Source: JAZNQN01 sp045590195 (GTDB taxonomy: Bacteria; Bacillota; Clostridia; UMGS1883; UMGS1540). Taken from it: a DNA stretch of 47,631 nucleotides. Location of the stretch: NCBI GenBank assembly GCA_045590195.1, contig JAZNQN010000040.1, forward strand, positions 1 to 47,631, given 5' to 3'. Below are positions 1-7,777 of the stretch, piece after piece. Under the pieces are notes generated by a model, which was not told the origin of the DNA, searched no databases, and was given only the letters and a program-made list of their open reading frames with translations. The first letter of the stretch is position 1; the number at the start of each line of letters is the position of its first letter. Made by a program: the position numbers and the translations under genes.

Positions 1-160
1 GCATCCTAAAATTGAAATTTTTGAATGAAGTTCAAGGCGAAAAATGCACATAATCCTGTCGGATATGTGCATTTTTCAACGCAGAAATTCGTCAAAAAGA
101 CAATTTTCAGGACAATACTTCCTTATCTGGTTGTGGCCAAATGTTCGCACTTTTTTGCAA
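1..160. other. Gene-free left edge with one hairpin
   Basis: No coding sequence is supported here. The only structure is the hairpin at 39-77, listed separately. The rest is AT-rich DNA downstream of the deacetylase gene, which ends at 161. Confidence 0.5.
39..77. repeat. Hairpin with 14-bp arms
   Basis: The arms GAAAAATGCACATA (39-52) and TATGTGCATTTTTC (64-77) are exact reverse complements, and TCC/GGA inside the loop extends the stem after one bulged base. The A-run on one side and T-run on the other would let it act as a terminator in either direction, including for the deacetylase gene that ends at 161. A related hairpin lies at the other end of the window (47568-47607). Confidence 0.6.
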
Positions 161-1525
161 TTATATTTCAGGTACCGGTGTGGGGCGTTCACTGTCCCAA
201 ACGGCCGAAACGTCAAACAAATCTGTAAGCATTTCGGGGTTATAATACATTCTGTAACCATCGAGGTTACGTCTACCTTGCCTTAAATAGTCGCTGCCAA
301 GCTGAACCCAGTAGGTGTTAGCATCAACATTACAGAAATAGTCAAAACCAAGTCCTTTAAGGTACGCAAACTTAGCATTGTTATAATCGTAATTTTCAAG
401 GCCTGCAACATCTATGCCGTTTGCGTAAATCATTATATCAGTTTCGCCTAAAATTGGTTCAACTTCGTTTTCCCATTTGTCAGCGTCGGTAACAAGTTTT
501 TCATAGGTTATGTGGCCGTATCGCTGATGTCCCCAGCTGTGGCTTGCAAATTCATACCCGATTTCACGAAGCCTTTCCGCAACTTTTTTCGCCTTTTCAG
601 CATCGTCTGGATTATATCCTTCGCCTGAAGGGCAAGTTCTGTAACCCAAAACACCATCATAACCTGTTATTGCCAAAACAGCTCTTGCACCGCGATAAGA
701 AAAGTCGGGATGAGTTTTTAAAAAATCTTCAAGCAATGGGACCATATCAAAACTGCCTGTGGTTGTACTTCCGTCGGGATTTACGTATTCGCAGGTTGGG
801 TTACCGTTTTCGTCAATTATCATTCTTGTAGCAAAACCGTCTTCGGTCATATATCCGTAGTAAGAAACATCGTCCTGACTCATAACGAAAGGTTTTTTGC
901 CGGGAGGAAGTAAAATTTCATTTTTGGTCATAACCATTTTGCCGGTGCCATCATCCTTCATCGAAGCAATATCGTGCATACTAACTAAAACAAAGTTGCG
1001 TTTATACATTTCTTCCATCATCTTATTAAATTCGCTGATAGTTGTCATATACTGATTATATCCCGCTTCTTTGTAATCGCCGTCAAATGCAAGTGAATTA
1101 TCAGTAATCAAAGTGTGGAAGAATACATGCGTAATTTCGTATATATTGTCGTAGGGCACAAGCTTTGCTTTTTCGGCATTATATTTGTCAACAGCAGCTT
1201 TTAAAACTTCGTTTTCGGCATAATTTGGGTCGAATTGAGTAATTTTCTCAATTGCAGCATCGTAGTCATAGCCTGCTGCAATATAGTCTGCCTGAGAAAT
1301 AACCTCTTCAACAGTTAGTTTTGGAGCTTTTGGTTCATCAGGCTTGTTGCTGAAAATAAGTCCGCCAACAAATCTTACTAAAGATGAAATGGCAAAAACA
1401 AGTAAAGCGATTATGAGTAAAAAAATAACAATAATAGTACAAGCCAAAATTCTTGCCTGTTTTTTGCGTTTTTTTCTTCTTATCATTCTTTCTTCTGAAT
1501 AATTACGATTTGTGTTTTCTTCCAT
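161..1525 (-). CDS. Membrane-anchored polysaccharide deacetylase family protein
   Basis: The 454-residue product begins with a charged cytoplasmic tail (RRKKRKK) and one hydrophobic segment at about residues 28-50, so most of it should lie outside the membrane. A helical stretch (about 75-140) precedes the catalytic domain. The NodB-type deacetylase fold is shown by the QDDVSYY motif (first metal-binding Asp) and by SHSWGH (the H-x3-H metal pair). Family members remove acetyl groups from peptidoglycan, chitin-like or other cell-surface polysaccharides; the substrate here is unknown. It lies 21 bp downstream of rnhA on the same strand and probably shares its promoter. The C-terminus ends in a short PTPVP segment. 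Confidence 0.85.
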   Translation of the reverse strand: MEENTNRNYSEERMIRRKKRKKQARILACTIIVIFLLIIALLVFAISSLVRFVGGLIFSNKPDEPKAPKLTVEEVISQADYIAAGYDYDAAIEKITQFDPNYAENEVLKAAVDKYNAEKAKLVPYDNIYEITHVFFHTLITDNSLAFDGDYKEAGYNQYMTTISEFNKMMEEMYKRNFVLVSMHDIASMKDDGTGKMVMTKNEILLPPGKKPFVMSQDDVSYYGYMTEDGFATRMIIDENGNPTCEYVNPDGSTTTGSFDMVPLLEDFLKTHPDFSYRGARAVLAITGYDGVLGYRTCPSGEGYNPDDAEKAKKVAERLREIGYEFASHSWGHQRYGHITYEKLVTDADKWENEVEPILGETDIMIYANGIDVAGLENYDYNNAKFAYLKGLGFDYFCNVDANTYWVQLGSDYLRQGRRNLDGYRMYYNPEMLTDLFDVSAVWDSERPTPVPEI

Positions 1526-1546
1526 TAAAATCCCTGCTTTCGTATA

Positions 1547-2008
1547 TTATATAGTATAACCAAAATCGTCAAGTAAATTATATCCGTTGTAAGCTCCAAC
1601 TGCCAGTTGATCACATCTTTCGTTTTCAGGGTGTCCTGCGTGACCTTTAACCCAGGTATAAGTAACATTGTGTTTTTCTATTTCTAAAAGAAGCGGTTCC
1701 CACAAGTCTACATTTAAAGCCTTATCTTTTTTTGTTCTCATCCAGCCGTTAGAACGCCATTTTTCTGCCCACCCAAGGTTTAGGGCATCGATAACATATT
1801 TAGAGTCGCTGCAAAGATTGACATTACAAGGCTTTTTGAGGCAACGGAATGCTTCTAAAACTGCCATTATTTCCATTCGGTTGTTAGTTGTAAGTTTAAA
1901 TCCGGCAGAAATTTCTTTTCTGTGTTCGCCATATTGCAATATAGCCCCGTATCCACCTTTTCCGGGATTGCCTGAGCAAGCACCATCGGTAAAAATTTGT
2001 ACCTCCAT
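1547..2008 (-). CDS. rnhA: Ribonuclease HI
   Basis: This 153-residue enzyme cleaves the RNA strand of RNA-DNA hybrids, for instance at R-loops and primer remnants. The catalytic carboxylates are visible: Asp in FTDGACSGNPG, Glu in NNRMEIMAV, Asp in CSDSKYV and the C-terminal Asp in NERCDQLA. Length is usual for bacterial RNase HI without extra domains. The start follows a GGAAGGAAAG ribosome site. A good sigma-A promoter lies upstream (2045-2073). A second RNase H (rnhB) is encoded at 29.6 kb, so both types are present. Confidence 0.95.
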   Translation of the reverse strand: MEVQIFTDGACSGNPGKGGYGAILQYGEHRKEISAGFKLTTNNRMEIMAVLEAFRCLKKPCNVNLCSDSKYVIDALNLGWAEKWRSNGWMRTKKDKALNVDLWEPLLLEIEKHNVTYTWVKGHAGHPENERCDQLAVGAYNGYNLLDDFGYTI

Positions 2009-2022
2009 AATACTTTCCTTCC

Positions 2023-2073
2023 AAAATGATATTATGATAAAATAATTATATCATTTTGATTTGGAAATATCAA
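2023..2073 (-). promoter_or_regulatory. Promoter of rnhA with overlapping inverted repeat
   Basis: On the minus strand, TTGATA (2068-2073) and TATAAT (2045-2050) are separated by exactly 17 bp. An inverted repeat with 10-bp arms (AAAATGATAT at 2023-2032 and ATATCATTTT at 2048-2057) overlaps the -10 box, so it could be an operator. It could also form a weak hairpin at the end of feoB transcripts, but there is no T-run after it. Confidence 0.6.
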
Positions 2074-2080
2074 TATGTTT

Positions 2081-4102
2081 TTATAAAATTAGTGTAGAAA
2101 AAAAGGATGTTAAAATACATAGTAAAACACCTATTGCAGTTGGTAAAATTGCAGCAAGTATGGTTAATTTTAAACTACCTGTTTCTTTTTTAATTGTAAG
2201 TAGCGTAGTTGAGCAAGGCCAGTGAAACAGCATAAAAATCATAACATTTAATGCAGTTAAAGTACTCCAACCATTTGATATTAAAATTTCTTTCATCTGT
2301 AAAATTGAAATCGAGTCGCTTAAAGTTCCCTGAGCCAGATAAGCCATAACCATTATAGGTACAACAATTTCGTTTGCCGGAAGTCCAAGAATAAAGGCGA
2401 TAATAATAACGCCGTCAAGCCCAATAATTTTTCCGAACGGATCAAAAAAATCAGCAATATAATTAAGGATTGAAATCTCGTTTATTTGAATGTTTGCCAG
2501 AGCCCATATAACAATTCCGGCAGGTGCTGCAACTTTTGCAGCTCTTCCCAGAACAAAAAGTGTTCTGTCAAGTACCGAACGAACGATAATACTTGCTATC
2601 TGCGGTTTTCTGTAAGGAGGAAGTTCTAGTGTAAAAGAAGAAGGTGTGCCTTTAAAAATCGTTTTTGACAGTATGAATGTTACAATAAAAGTTGCAAATA
2701 CAGATAGTAAAATTAAAAGTGTAAGTATGCCCGCTGAGAAAATGTTTGAATAAAATGTACCTGCTCCAACAAAGAAAATTGTAATCAGTGCTGTAAGTGT
2801 TGGAAATCTGCCGTTGCATGGCATAAATGAGTTTGTTAGGATAGCAAGAATTCTTTCTCTTTCAGAAGAAATAATTCTACATCCTGTAACACCCACGGCG
2901 TTGCAGCCAAATCCCATACACATTGTGAGTGCCTGCTTCCCGCAGGCATTGCATTTTTTAAAACAATTGTCAAGATTATAAGCAACTCTTGGCAAATATC
3001 CCAAATCTTCAAGTAATGTAAAAAGAGGGAAGAAAATAGCCATTGGCGGAAGCATTACCGACACAACTGAAGAAAGAGTTCTGAACATTCCGTGAACTAT
3101 AACGCCGCAAAACCATTTTGGTGCTGATAAATACATAAAGAAATTGTGCAAAATATCTTCAAGCTTAGAAAAGAACGAAGAAAGTGCACGTGATGGAATA
3201 TTTGCGCCTGAAATAGTAAGGTAAAAAATAAGTAGTAATAAGGCTATCATAACAGGATAGCCAAATAATCTGCTGCAAAGTATTTTGTCAAGCTTCCTGT
3301 CCAAAATTAGTTTTAAATCCTTTTCGTATGAAATAACTTTTTTGCATATATTTGCGGCTTCGAACTGAATAGCTGAAATAATTTCGTCTGAATATGAATC
3401 AAGTCCAATTCCTGTCGCAAAATCATTTTCTTCTTTTAAAATTTGCAGTGCAAACCAACGCTTGTTTAAACTTAAATCCCCTGGAAGATTTTCTTGAATT
3501 TCTTTAACTGAGTTTTCTATTTCTTTCGGATAGTTGATTATAAAATCAGATGATATATTTTGTTTTATAGCCAAATCAACAGCATTTATTAATTTTGACA
3601 ATGTTTTTTTATTTTTGGCCGAAGTGGGAATAACAGGAACTTTCAAGGCTTTTTCCAGGAGTTTTACATTTATTTTAATTCCTTTTCTTTTGGCTTCGTC
3701 CATTAAGTTTAAGCATACAACAACAGGCCTGCCGGTTTCAATAACCTGAATTGCAAGATTTAAATTTCTTTCAAGACAAGTGGCATCGCATACAACTATT
3801 ATTGCATCTGCATTTCCAAAGCAAATATAATCTCTGGCAACCTCTTCATCGGCTGAATTTGCATTAAGAGAATACGTTCCGGGAGTATCAACTAGCAGAT
3901 ACTTGTTGTCTTTTCCTTTAAATGTTCCAAAAGCACTTGAAACAGTTTTTCCGGGCCAGTTTCCGGTATGTTGCCTAAGTCCGGTAAGTCCGTTAAAAAC
4001 TGTGCTTTTACCAACATTTGGATTTCCAGCAAGGGCTATTACTTTGTCATATTTTTCGCCCGGATATTCTGGAATTTTTACCTGGATGTTTGAAAGTTCC
4101 AC
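2081..4102 (-). CDS. feoB: Ferrous iron transporter FeoB
   Basis: This 673-residue inner-membrane protein imports Fe2+. The N-terminal G domain shows G1 GNPNVGKST (residues 26-34), the DTPG G3 motif and NLMD as G4, followed by the helical nucleotide-exchange spacer. The C-terminal half holds many hydrophobic segments with the paired gate regions and a Cys-containing stretch (CNACGKQALTMCMGFGCNAVG). The start is GTG at 4102, preceded by a GGGGGG ribosome site; an overlapping ATG is in another frame. It follows feoA by 13 bp. No FeoC-like gene is adjacent. Confidence 0.95.
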   Translation of the reverse strand: MELSNIQVKIPEYPGEKYDKVIALAGNPNVGKSTVFNGLTGLRQHTGNWPGKTVSSAFGTFKGKDNKYLLVDTPGTYSLNANSADEEVARDYICFGNADAIIVVCDATCLERNLNLAIQVIETGRPVVVCLNLMDEAKRKGIKINVKLLEKALKVPVIPTSAKNKKTLSKLINAVDLAIKQNISSDFIINYPKEIENSVKEIQENLPGDLSLNKRWFALQILKEENDFATGIGLDSYSDEIISAIQFEAANICKKVISYEKDLKLILDRKLDKILCSRLFGYPVMIALLLLIFYLTISGANIPSRALSSFFSKLEDILHNFFMYLSAPKWFCGVIVHGMFRTLSSVVSVMLPPMAIFFPLFTLLEDLGYLPRVAYNLDNCFKKCNACGKQALTMCMGFGCNAVGVTGCRIISSERERILAILTNSFMPCNGRFPTLTALITIFFVGAGTFYSNIFSAGILTLLILLSVFATFIVTFILSKTIFKGTPSSFTLELPPYRKPQIASIIVRSVLDRTLFVLGRAAKVAAPAGIVIWALANIQINEISILNYIADFFDPFGKIIGLDGVIIIAFILGLPANEIVVPIMVMAYLAQGTLSDSISILQMKEILISNGWSTLTALNVMIFMLFHWPCSTTLLTIKKETGSLKLTILAAILPTAIGVLLCILTSFFSTLIL

Positions 4103-4115
4103 ATAATCCCCCCAA

Positions 4116-4346
4116 TTACTTTATTAAAATATTTTTGCCATCTTCAAGGCGTAAAGCAATAACCGCTCCGCGTATTAAATATGCTTTTGGGTTTCCCGAA
4201 GGACTAACACTCACACATTCAATTTCTGTTCCGTCTGTAAACCCAAGGTCTTTGAGCCTTTTCCGCATTTGACCGGAAGTTAACATTCGCTCGATTATTG
4301 CTTCTTCGCCAGGAATCAGTTCGCTTAAATCAGGCATTTTTACCAC
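4116..4346 (-). CDS. feoA: FeoA, SH3-like iron-transport accessory protein
   Basis: This 76-residue cytosolic protein has the FeoA beta-barrel pattern, with the conserved start LIPGEEAIIERM and the end AVIALRLEDGKNILIK. FeoA assists FeoB, probably by acting on its G domain. It is the first gene of feoAB, with an AAAGGTGG ribosome site. Upstream is a short palindrome TATGATATCATA (4374-4385), whose position would suit a metal-responsive repressor, but it does not match a Fur or DtxR consensus well enough to name. Confidence 0.92.
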   Translation of the reverse strand: MVKMPDLSELIPGEEAIIERMLTSGQMRKRLKDLGFTDGTEIECVSVSPSGNPKAYLIRGAVIALRLEDGKNILIK

Positions 4347-4430
4347 CTTTATTCAATGTGCAGCATTTGCTGCTATGATATCATATTCGTTTGAAATATA
4401 TGTTGTTACAAAAGTGATAAAAGAAAATAT

Positions 4431-4459
4431 TTGACTTAAATATTTTAATGTTATATAAT
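4431..4459 (+). promoter_or_regulatory. Sigma-A promoter of the peptidase-SIS operon
   Basis: TTGACT (4431-4436) and TATAAT (4454-4459) are separated by 17 bp. The predicted start of transcription is about 24 bases before the ATG at 4491. It is divergent from feoA. Confidence 0.75.
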
Positions 4460-4490
4460 TATTTCCAGAAAAAATAGAGCCGAGGTTATT

Positions 4491-5618
4491 ATGCAAACTA
4501 AAATAGAAAAATACATAAATAAAAACATAGACGAACTTTATAAAGTTTTGAAAGAACTTTGCCTTATACCAGCCCCATCGCACTGCGAAGAAAAACGAGC
4601 CGAATTTTGCAGAAACTGGCTCTTGCGAAACGGGGCAGAGGGAACTTATATCGACGATGCTTTTAATGTTGTTTACCCGGTTAATGCGGAAAACAGTAAC
4701 AAACTAACAGTTTTTGTGGCACATACAGATACCGTTTTTCCTGATACCGAGACAATGCCCTACAAAGAAGCAGGTGGAAAGGCCTTTTGTCCTGGTTGCG
4801 GTGATGATACTGCTAGTCTGGTAGTTTTAATGTTTGCTGCAAAGTTTTTTGCTGAATATGATATTAAACCAGAAAATGGTATATTATTTGTTTGTAACAG
4901 CTGCGAAGAAGGACTTGGAAATTTAAAAGGCACTAGACAGATTTTTAAAGACTACAAAGGCAGAATTGAGCAATTTGTTTCTTACGATTGTAGCCATTTA
5001 AATTATATTGCAAATACATGCGTTGGCTCACACAGGTACGAGGTAACTGTTAAAACCGAAGGCGGACACTCATATTTAAAATTTGGCAATAAAAATGCCG
5101 CATACGAACTTGCGAAGATTATAAATAAGATTTATAAAATTGAAGTGCCAAAAGTTGAAAACAGTAAAACTACATACAATGTAGGAATTATTTCAGGCGG
5201 AACAAGTGTTAATACCATAGTTCAGGAAGCAAAAATGCTTTGCGAATATCGCTCAACAAATGCTTTATGCCTTGAAAAGATGAAAGAAGCTTTTGAAGCT
5301 ATTTTTAAAAATTCGCAAGGCGACGGAGTAGAGATTTTAACAAAATTGATAGGAGAGAGGCCTTGTTCTGTCGTTGACGAAAAACCTCAAAACGAGCTTT
5401 TGAAAAAATGCAGTGAAACTATCGAAAAAATAATTTGTGAAGATGTTATATTTAATTCATCGTCAACTGATTGTAATATACCGCTTTCACTCGGAATACC
5501 CGCGGTAGCTGTCGGGGTTTACAATGGCGGTGGAGCCCATACAAGAGAAGAATGGGTTGAGCTTTCAAGCCTTCGTAAAGGCCTAGAAATTGGTATAAAA
5601 TTACCACTTATGTTTTAA
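4491..5618 (+). CDS. M20-family metallopeptidase
   Basis: This 375-residue cytosolic protein has the M20 two-domain plan with all expected zinc-site motifs: VAHTDTVFPD (His, then the Asp that supports it), GCGDDTAS (bridging Asp), NSCEEGLGN (catalytic Glu and ligand Glu) and the C-terminal GGAHTREEW (last His). The dimerisation domain between them starts near VGSHRYEVTVKTEGGHS. Family members hydrolyse di- or tripeptides or N-acyl and carbamoyl amino acids; the substrate cannot be told from sequence. It is first in a two-gene operon with a sugar-isomerase protein 9 bp downstream, which hints at a substrate such as a glycated or sugar-linked amino acid. That last point is only inference. Confidence 0.85.
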   Translation: MQTKIEKYINKNIDELYKVLKELCLIPAPSHCEEKRAEFCRNWLLRNGAEGTYIDDAFNVVYPVNAENSNKLTVFVAHTDTVFPDTETMPYKEAGGKAFCPGCGDDTASLVVLMFAAKFFAEYDIKPENGILFVCNSCEEGLGNLKGTRQIFKDYKGRIEQFVSYDCSHLNYIANTCVGSHRYEVTVKTEGGHSYLKFGNKNAAYELAKIINKIYKIEVPKVENSKTTYNVGIISGGTSVNTIVQEAKMLCEYRSTNALCLEKMKEAFEAIFKNSQGDGVEILTKLIGERPCSVVDEKPQNELLKKCSETIEKIICEDVIFNSSSTDCNIPLSLGIPAVAVGVYNGGGAHTREEWVELSSLRKGLEIGIKLPLMF

Positions 5619-5627
5619 GGAGTTATT

Positions 5628-6224
5628 ATGAAAAAAGAATCGTTGGAACTGGCAAAACAAGCTTATAAAATTGAAATTGAATGTATAACCGAAATGCTCG
5701 ATTATTTTAATGAAGAAGCCTTTTCAAATGCAGTAAATCTACTTAAAAATGCCAACCGAATCGGAGCTTGTGGCTGTGGTCACAGCGGTATTGCTTGTCA
5801 GCATTTTGCGCATTTAATGTGTTGCATAGAACGCCCTTCGAAATTTATTTCGCCTGCTGAAGCTGTTCACGGTGGAACAGGTTTTTTACAAAAAGGCGAT
5901 GTTTGTGTGTTTGTTTCTCGTGGTGGTAAAACCACAGAATTGGTTCCAATTGTTGATATATGTAAGGCAAAAGGCGTAAAAATCATTACAGTAACCGAAA
6001 ATCTAAATTCAATTCTTGCAGCAAACTCTGATGTTGTTTTAAAACTGCATGTTAATCGCGAAACTGACAAATACAATTCACAGGGAACTACATCAACAAC
6101 GGCAACCTGTGTAATTTTTCACGCGCTTCAAGCAGCTTTAATCGAAGAAACTGATTTCAAAAACGAACAGTTTGCTTTAATTCATCCTGGTGGGGCTGTG
6201 GGAGAGAGATTAAACGAAAAATAA
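5628..6224 (+). CDS. SIS-domain sugar-phosphate protein, KpsF/GutQ-like
   Basis: This 198-residue product is a single SIS domain. The phosphate-binding pieces are CGCGHSGI near residue 48, the Ser/Thr-rich loop SRGGKTTEL, and the C-terminal HPGGAVGERL, which resembles the HPGGALG motif of arabinose-5-phosphate isomerases (KpsF/GutQ). It lacks the CBS pair of full-length KdsD-type enzymes. An aldose-ketose phosphate isomerase activity is likely; the sugar is unknown. It follows the M20 peptidase with an AAGGAG ribosome site and ends before a strong terminator. Confidence 0.8.
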   Translation: MKKESLELAKQAYKIEIECITEMLDYFNEEAFSNAVNLLKNANRIGACGCGHSGIACQHFAHLMCCIERPSKFISPAEAVHGGTGFLQKGDVCVFVSRGGKTTELVPIVDICKAKGVKIITVTENLNSILAANSDVVLKLHVNRETDKYNSQGTTSTTATCVIFHALQAALIEETDFKNEQFALIHPGGAVGERLNEK

Positions 6225-6237
6225 TTTATGTATTTTT

Positions 6238-6264
6238 AAACGCACCGCGAAAGCGGTGCGTTTT
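6238..6264. terminator. Bidirectional terminator between SIS gene and cotJC
   Basis: The stem CGCACCGC (6241-6248) and GCGGTGCG (6253-6260) closes a GAAA tetraloop and is flanked by A and T runs, so it can stop transcription from both convergent genes. Confidence 0.9.
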
Positions 6265-6265
6265 G

Positions 6266-6850
6266 TTAACCTTTCATATAATAACATTTTGTATCGTGAA
6301 TTCCATCTTGAATTCGTGTGAGAGCTTCACCAAAGCGCTGGAAGTGTACAATTTCGCGCTGTCTTAAAAACTTAATCGGGTCTCTTACATCAGGATCATC
6401 GCAAAGTTTCAAAATATTGTCATAAGTTGCTCTAGCTTTCTGCTCTGCTGCCAAATCTTCGGTTAAGTCTGCTATAACATCTGCTTTGCTTTGCACGTAT
6501 GCTGCTGTAAATGGAACGCCTGCCGCACTTGCTGGATAAACTGCAACATTATGGTCAACATAATAATCGCCAAAGCCCTGTTTTTTTGCTTCGTCTGCAG
6601 TCAGGTTTCTAGTAAGCTGATGAATAATACTTCCAACCATTTCAAGATGTGCAAGTTCCTCGGTACCAATATCGTTAAGAATGCCCTTGGTTACATTATC
6701 AGGCATAGAAAACCTTTGTGAAAGGTATCGAAGAGAAGCGCTAAGCTCGCCATCTGGTCCGCCGTACTGGCTCATAATAAACTTAGCAAGCTGAGGGTTT
6801 GTATTTTTAATTTTTATTGGATATTGTAATTTTTTTTCATAACTCCACAT
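6266..6850 (-). CDS. cotJC: CotJC, manganese-catalase-like spore coat protein
   Basis: This 194-residue protein has the ferritin-like four-helix fold of manganese catalases. The metal-ligand pattern is visible in GTEELAHLEMV, AAEQKARATYDNI and LRQREIVHFQRFGEAL. In spore formers CotJC is part of the spore coat and may detoxify peroxide. It is the last gene of cotJABC, directly before a shared terminator. The length fits CotJC rather than the longer true Mn catalases. Confidence 0.95.
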   Translation of the reverse strand: MWSYEKKLQYPIKIKNTNPQLAKFIMSQYGGPDGELSASLRYLSQRFSMPDNVTKGILNDIGTEELAHLEMVGSIIHQLTRNLTADEAKKQGFGDYYVDHNVAVYPASAAGVPFTAAYVQSKADVIADLTEDLAAEQKARATYDNILKLCDDPDVRDPIKFLRQREIVHFQRFGEALTRIQDGIHDTKCYYMKG

Positions 6851-6862
6851 ACATTTACCTCC

Positions 6863-7111
6863 TTACTGCCATGGCCACGGCGATGAAATCCACTGCCAGG
6901 GAACTTTTCCTGCTGCAGCGGCTGGTGTTATTGGTGCGTAATATTCTTCATATTCTTCACGTAATTTTTTGGCGCATTTCACCGCTTCAGTGTATTTTTC
7001 CATTGCGTATTTGTCATTTGGATGTGTATCGAGAAAAAGCTGTAGTTCGTATGCAACAAAATCTGCTTGCATAACCTTTTTTAAAGCATCGCATCTGTTA
7101 GTCTCTTCCAT
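6863..7111 (-). CDS. cotJB: CotJB spore coat protein
   Basis: This 82-residue protein shows the CotJB helical core (LKKVMQADFVAYELQLFLDTHPND and YTEAVKCAKKLREEYEEYYAPIT) and ends in a Trp-rich tail (WQWISSPWPWQ) typical of the family. It overlaps the end of cotJA by a few bases and precedes cotJC by 12 bp, so the three are probably translated together. It is made in the mother cell in related organisms. Confidence 0.93.
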   Translation of the reverse strand: MEETNRCDALKKVMQADFVAYELQLFLDTHPNDKYAMEKYTEAVKCAKKLREEYEEYYAPITPAAAAGKVPWQWISSPWPWQ

Positions 7112-7286
7112 TGCAGTTACCTCCTAATGCTTTCTTTCCATATACTCCAAGCGGCAAATTAAGTTCGGGAAAAAGTGTACCATTTTTCAGTGCTTCTTCG
7201 CAGCTGTATACTTCGCCTAATCGCTGAATTGGAACATAGGAATATCCAACTCTTGGCCCATAGCTTGAGTAATCTGTATTTTCCAT
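7098..7286 (-). CDS. cotJA: CotJA spore coat protein
   Basis: This 62-residue protein has the family pattern YVPIQRLGEVYSCEEALKNGTLFPELNLPLGVYG. I place the start at the ATG at 7286 because an AGGAGTTG ribosome site lies just upstream; a longer reading frame to 7325 would run through the palindromic control region. It is the first gene of cotJABC. The last residues overlap cotJB. Confidence 0.9.
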   Translation of the reverse strand: MENTDYSSYGPRVGYSYVPIQRLGEVYSCEEALKNGTLFPELNLPLGVYGKKALGGNCNGRD

Positions 7287-7302
7287 ATAATCAACTCCTA
7301 TA

Positions 7303-7331
7303 TTATTACGACGTCGTAATAACATTGTATG
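7303..7331 (-). promoter_or_regulatory. cotJ control region: sigma-E-like -10 and 20-bp palindrome
   Basis: On the minus strand, CATACAAT (7324-7331) matches the -10 element of mother-cell sigma-E promoters. I could not find a convincing -35 at the usual distance. Directly downstream is a perfect 20-bp palindrome (7303-7322, half-site TTATTACGAC), which would span the start of transcription and suits a repressor dimer. The RNA could also form an 8-bp stem with an ACGU loop. Confidence 0.55.
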
Positions 7332-7353
7332 ATTATGTCGAAAAATGGTTACA

Positions 7354-7707
7354 TTATTTTGAATGAGGTTTAAATATTAAAGCGGCAATAAAGCTGAAAA
7401 GAATTGCCGCCGCAATTCCGGCAGAAGTTGCGGTTAATCCGCCTTTTAAAATGCCGATTAAACCATTTTCTGCAATTGCTTTTTCAACACCTGTGAATAA
7501 TGTGTGCCCAAAGCCGGTAATCGGAACAGTTGCGCCTGCACCCGCAAACTTAACAAGTGGCTCGTATATGCCAAATAATGACAAAAAAGCTCCTGCACAA
7601 ACAAATGTTACTAAAATTCTTGCAGGAGTTAGTTTGGTTTTGTCAATTAAAATTTGTCCTATTACACATATAATCCCACCAACTAAAAATGCTTTTAAGT
7701 AATCCAT
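7354..7707 (-). CDS. spoVAE: Stage V sporulation protein AE (SpoVAE/SpoVAEb)
   Basis: This 117-residue integral membrane protein has several hydrophobic segments with the family motifs VGGIICVIGQILIDKTKLTPARILV, GIYEPLVKFAGAGATVPITGFGHTL and GILKGGLTATSAGIAAAI. SpoVA proteins form the channel that moves dipicolinic acid across the inner spore membrane. The usual partners spoVAC and spoVAD are not next to it, so it is an orphan here. It lies upstream of cotJA on the same strand, with a GGAGAT ribosome site. Confidence 0.93.
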   Translation of the reverse strand: MDYLKAFLVGGIICVIGQILIDKTKLTPARILVTFVCAGAFLSLFGIYEPLVKFAGAGATVPITGFGHTLFTGVEKAIAENGLIGILKGGLTATSAGIAAAILFSFIAALIFKPHSK

Positions 7708-7777
7708 AATTAAATCTCCTTTTTTATATTATTTTACACTGTTTTAAAAAAACTATTATTAAAAGTTTCAAGATAGG

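Noticed and set aside
4360..4385. GCAGC/GCTGC hairpin and TATGATATCATA palindrome before feoA
   Set aside because: Both are short, and neither matches Fur, DtxR or MntR consensus boxes well enough to be called.
7098..7325. Longer cotJA frame starting at 7325
   Set aside because: The extra codons run through the palindrome and promoter region, and the ribosome site fits only the ATG at 7286.
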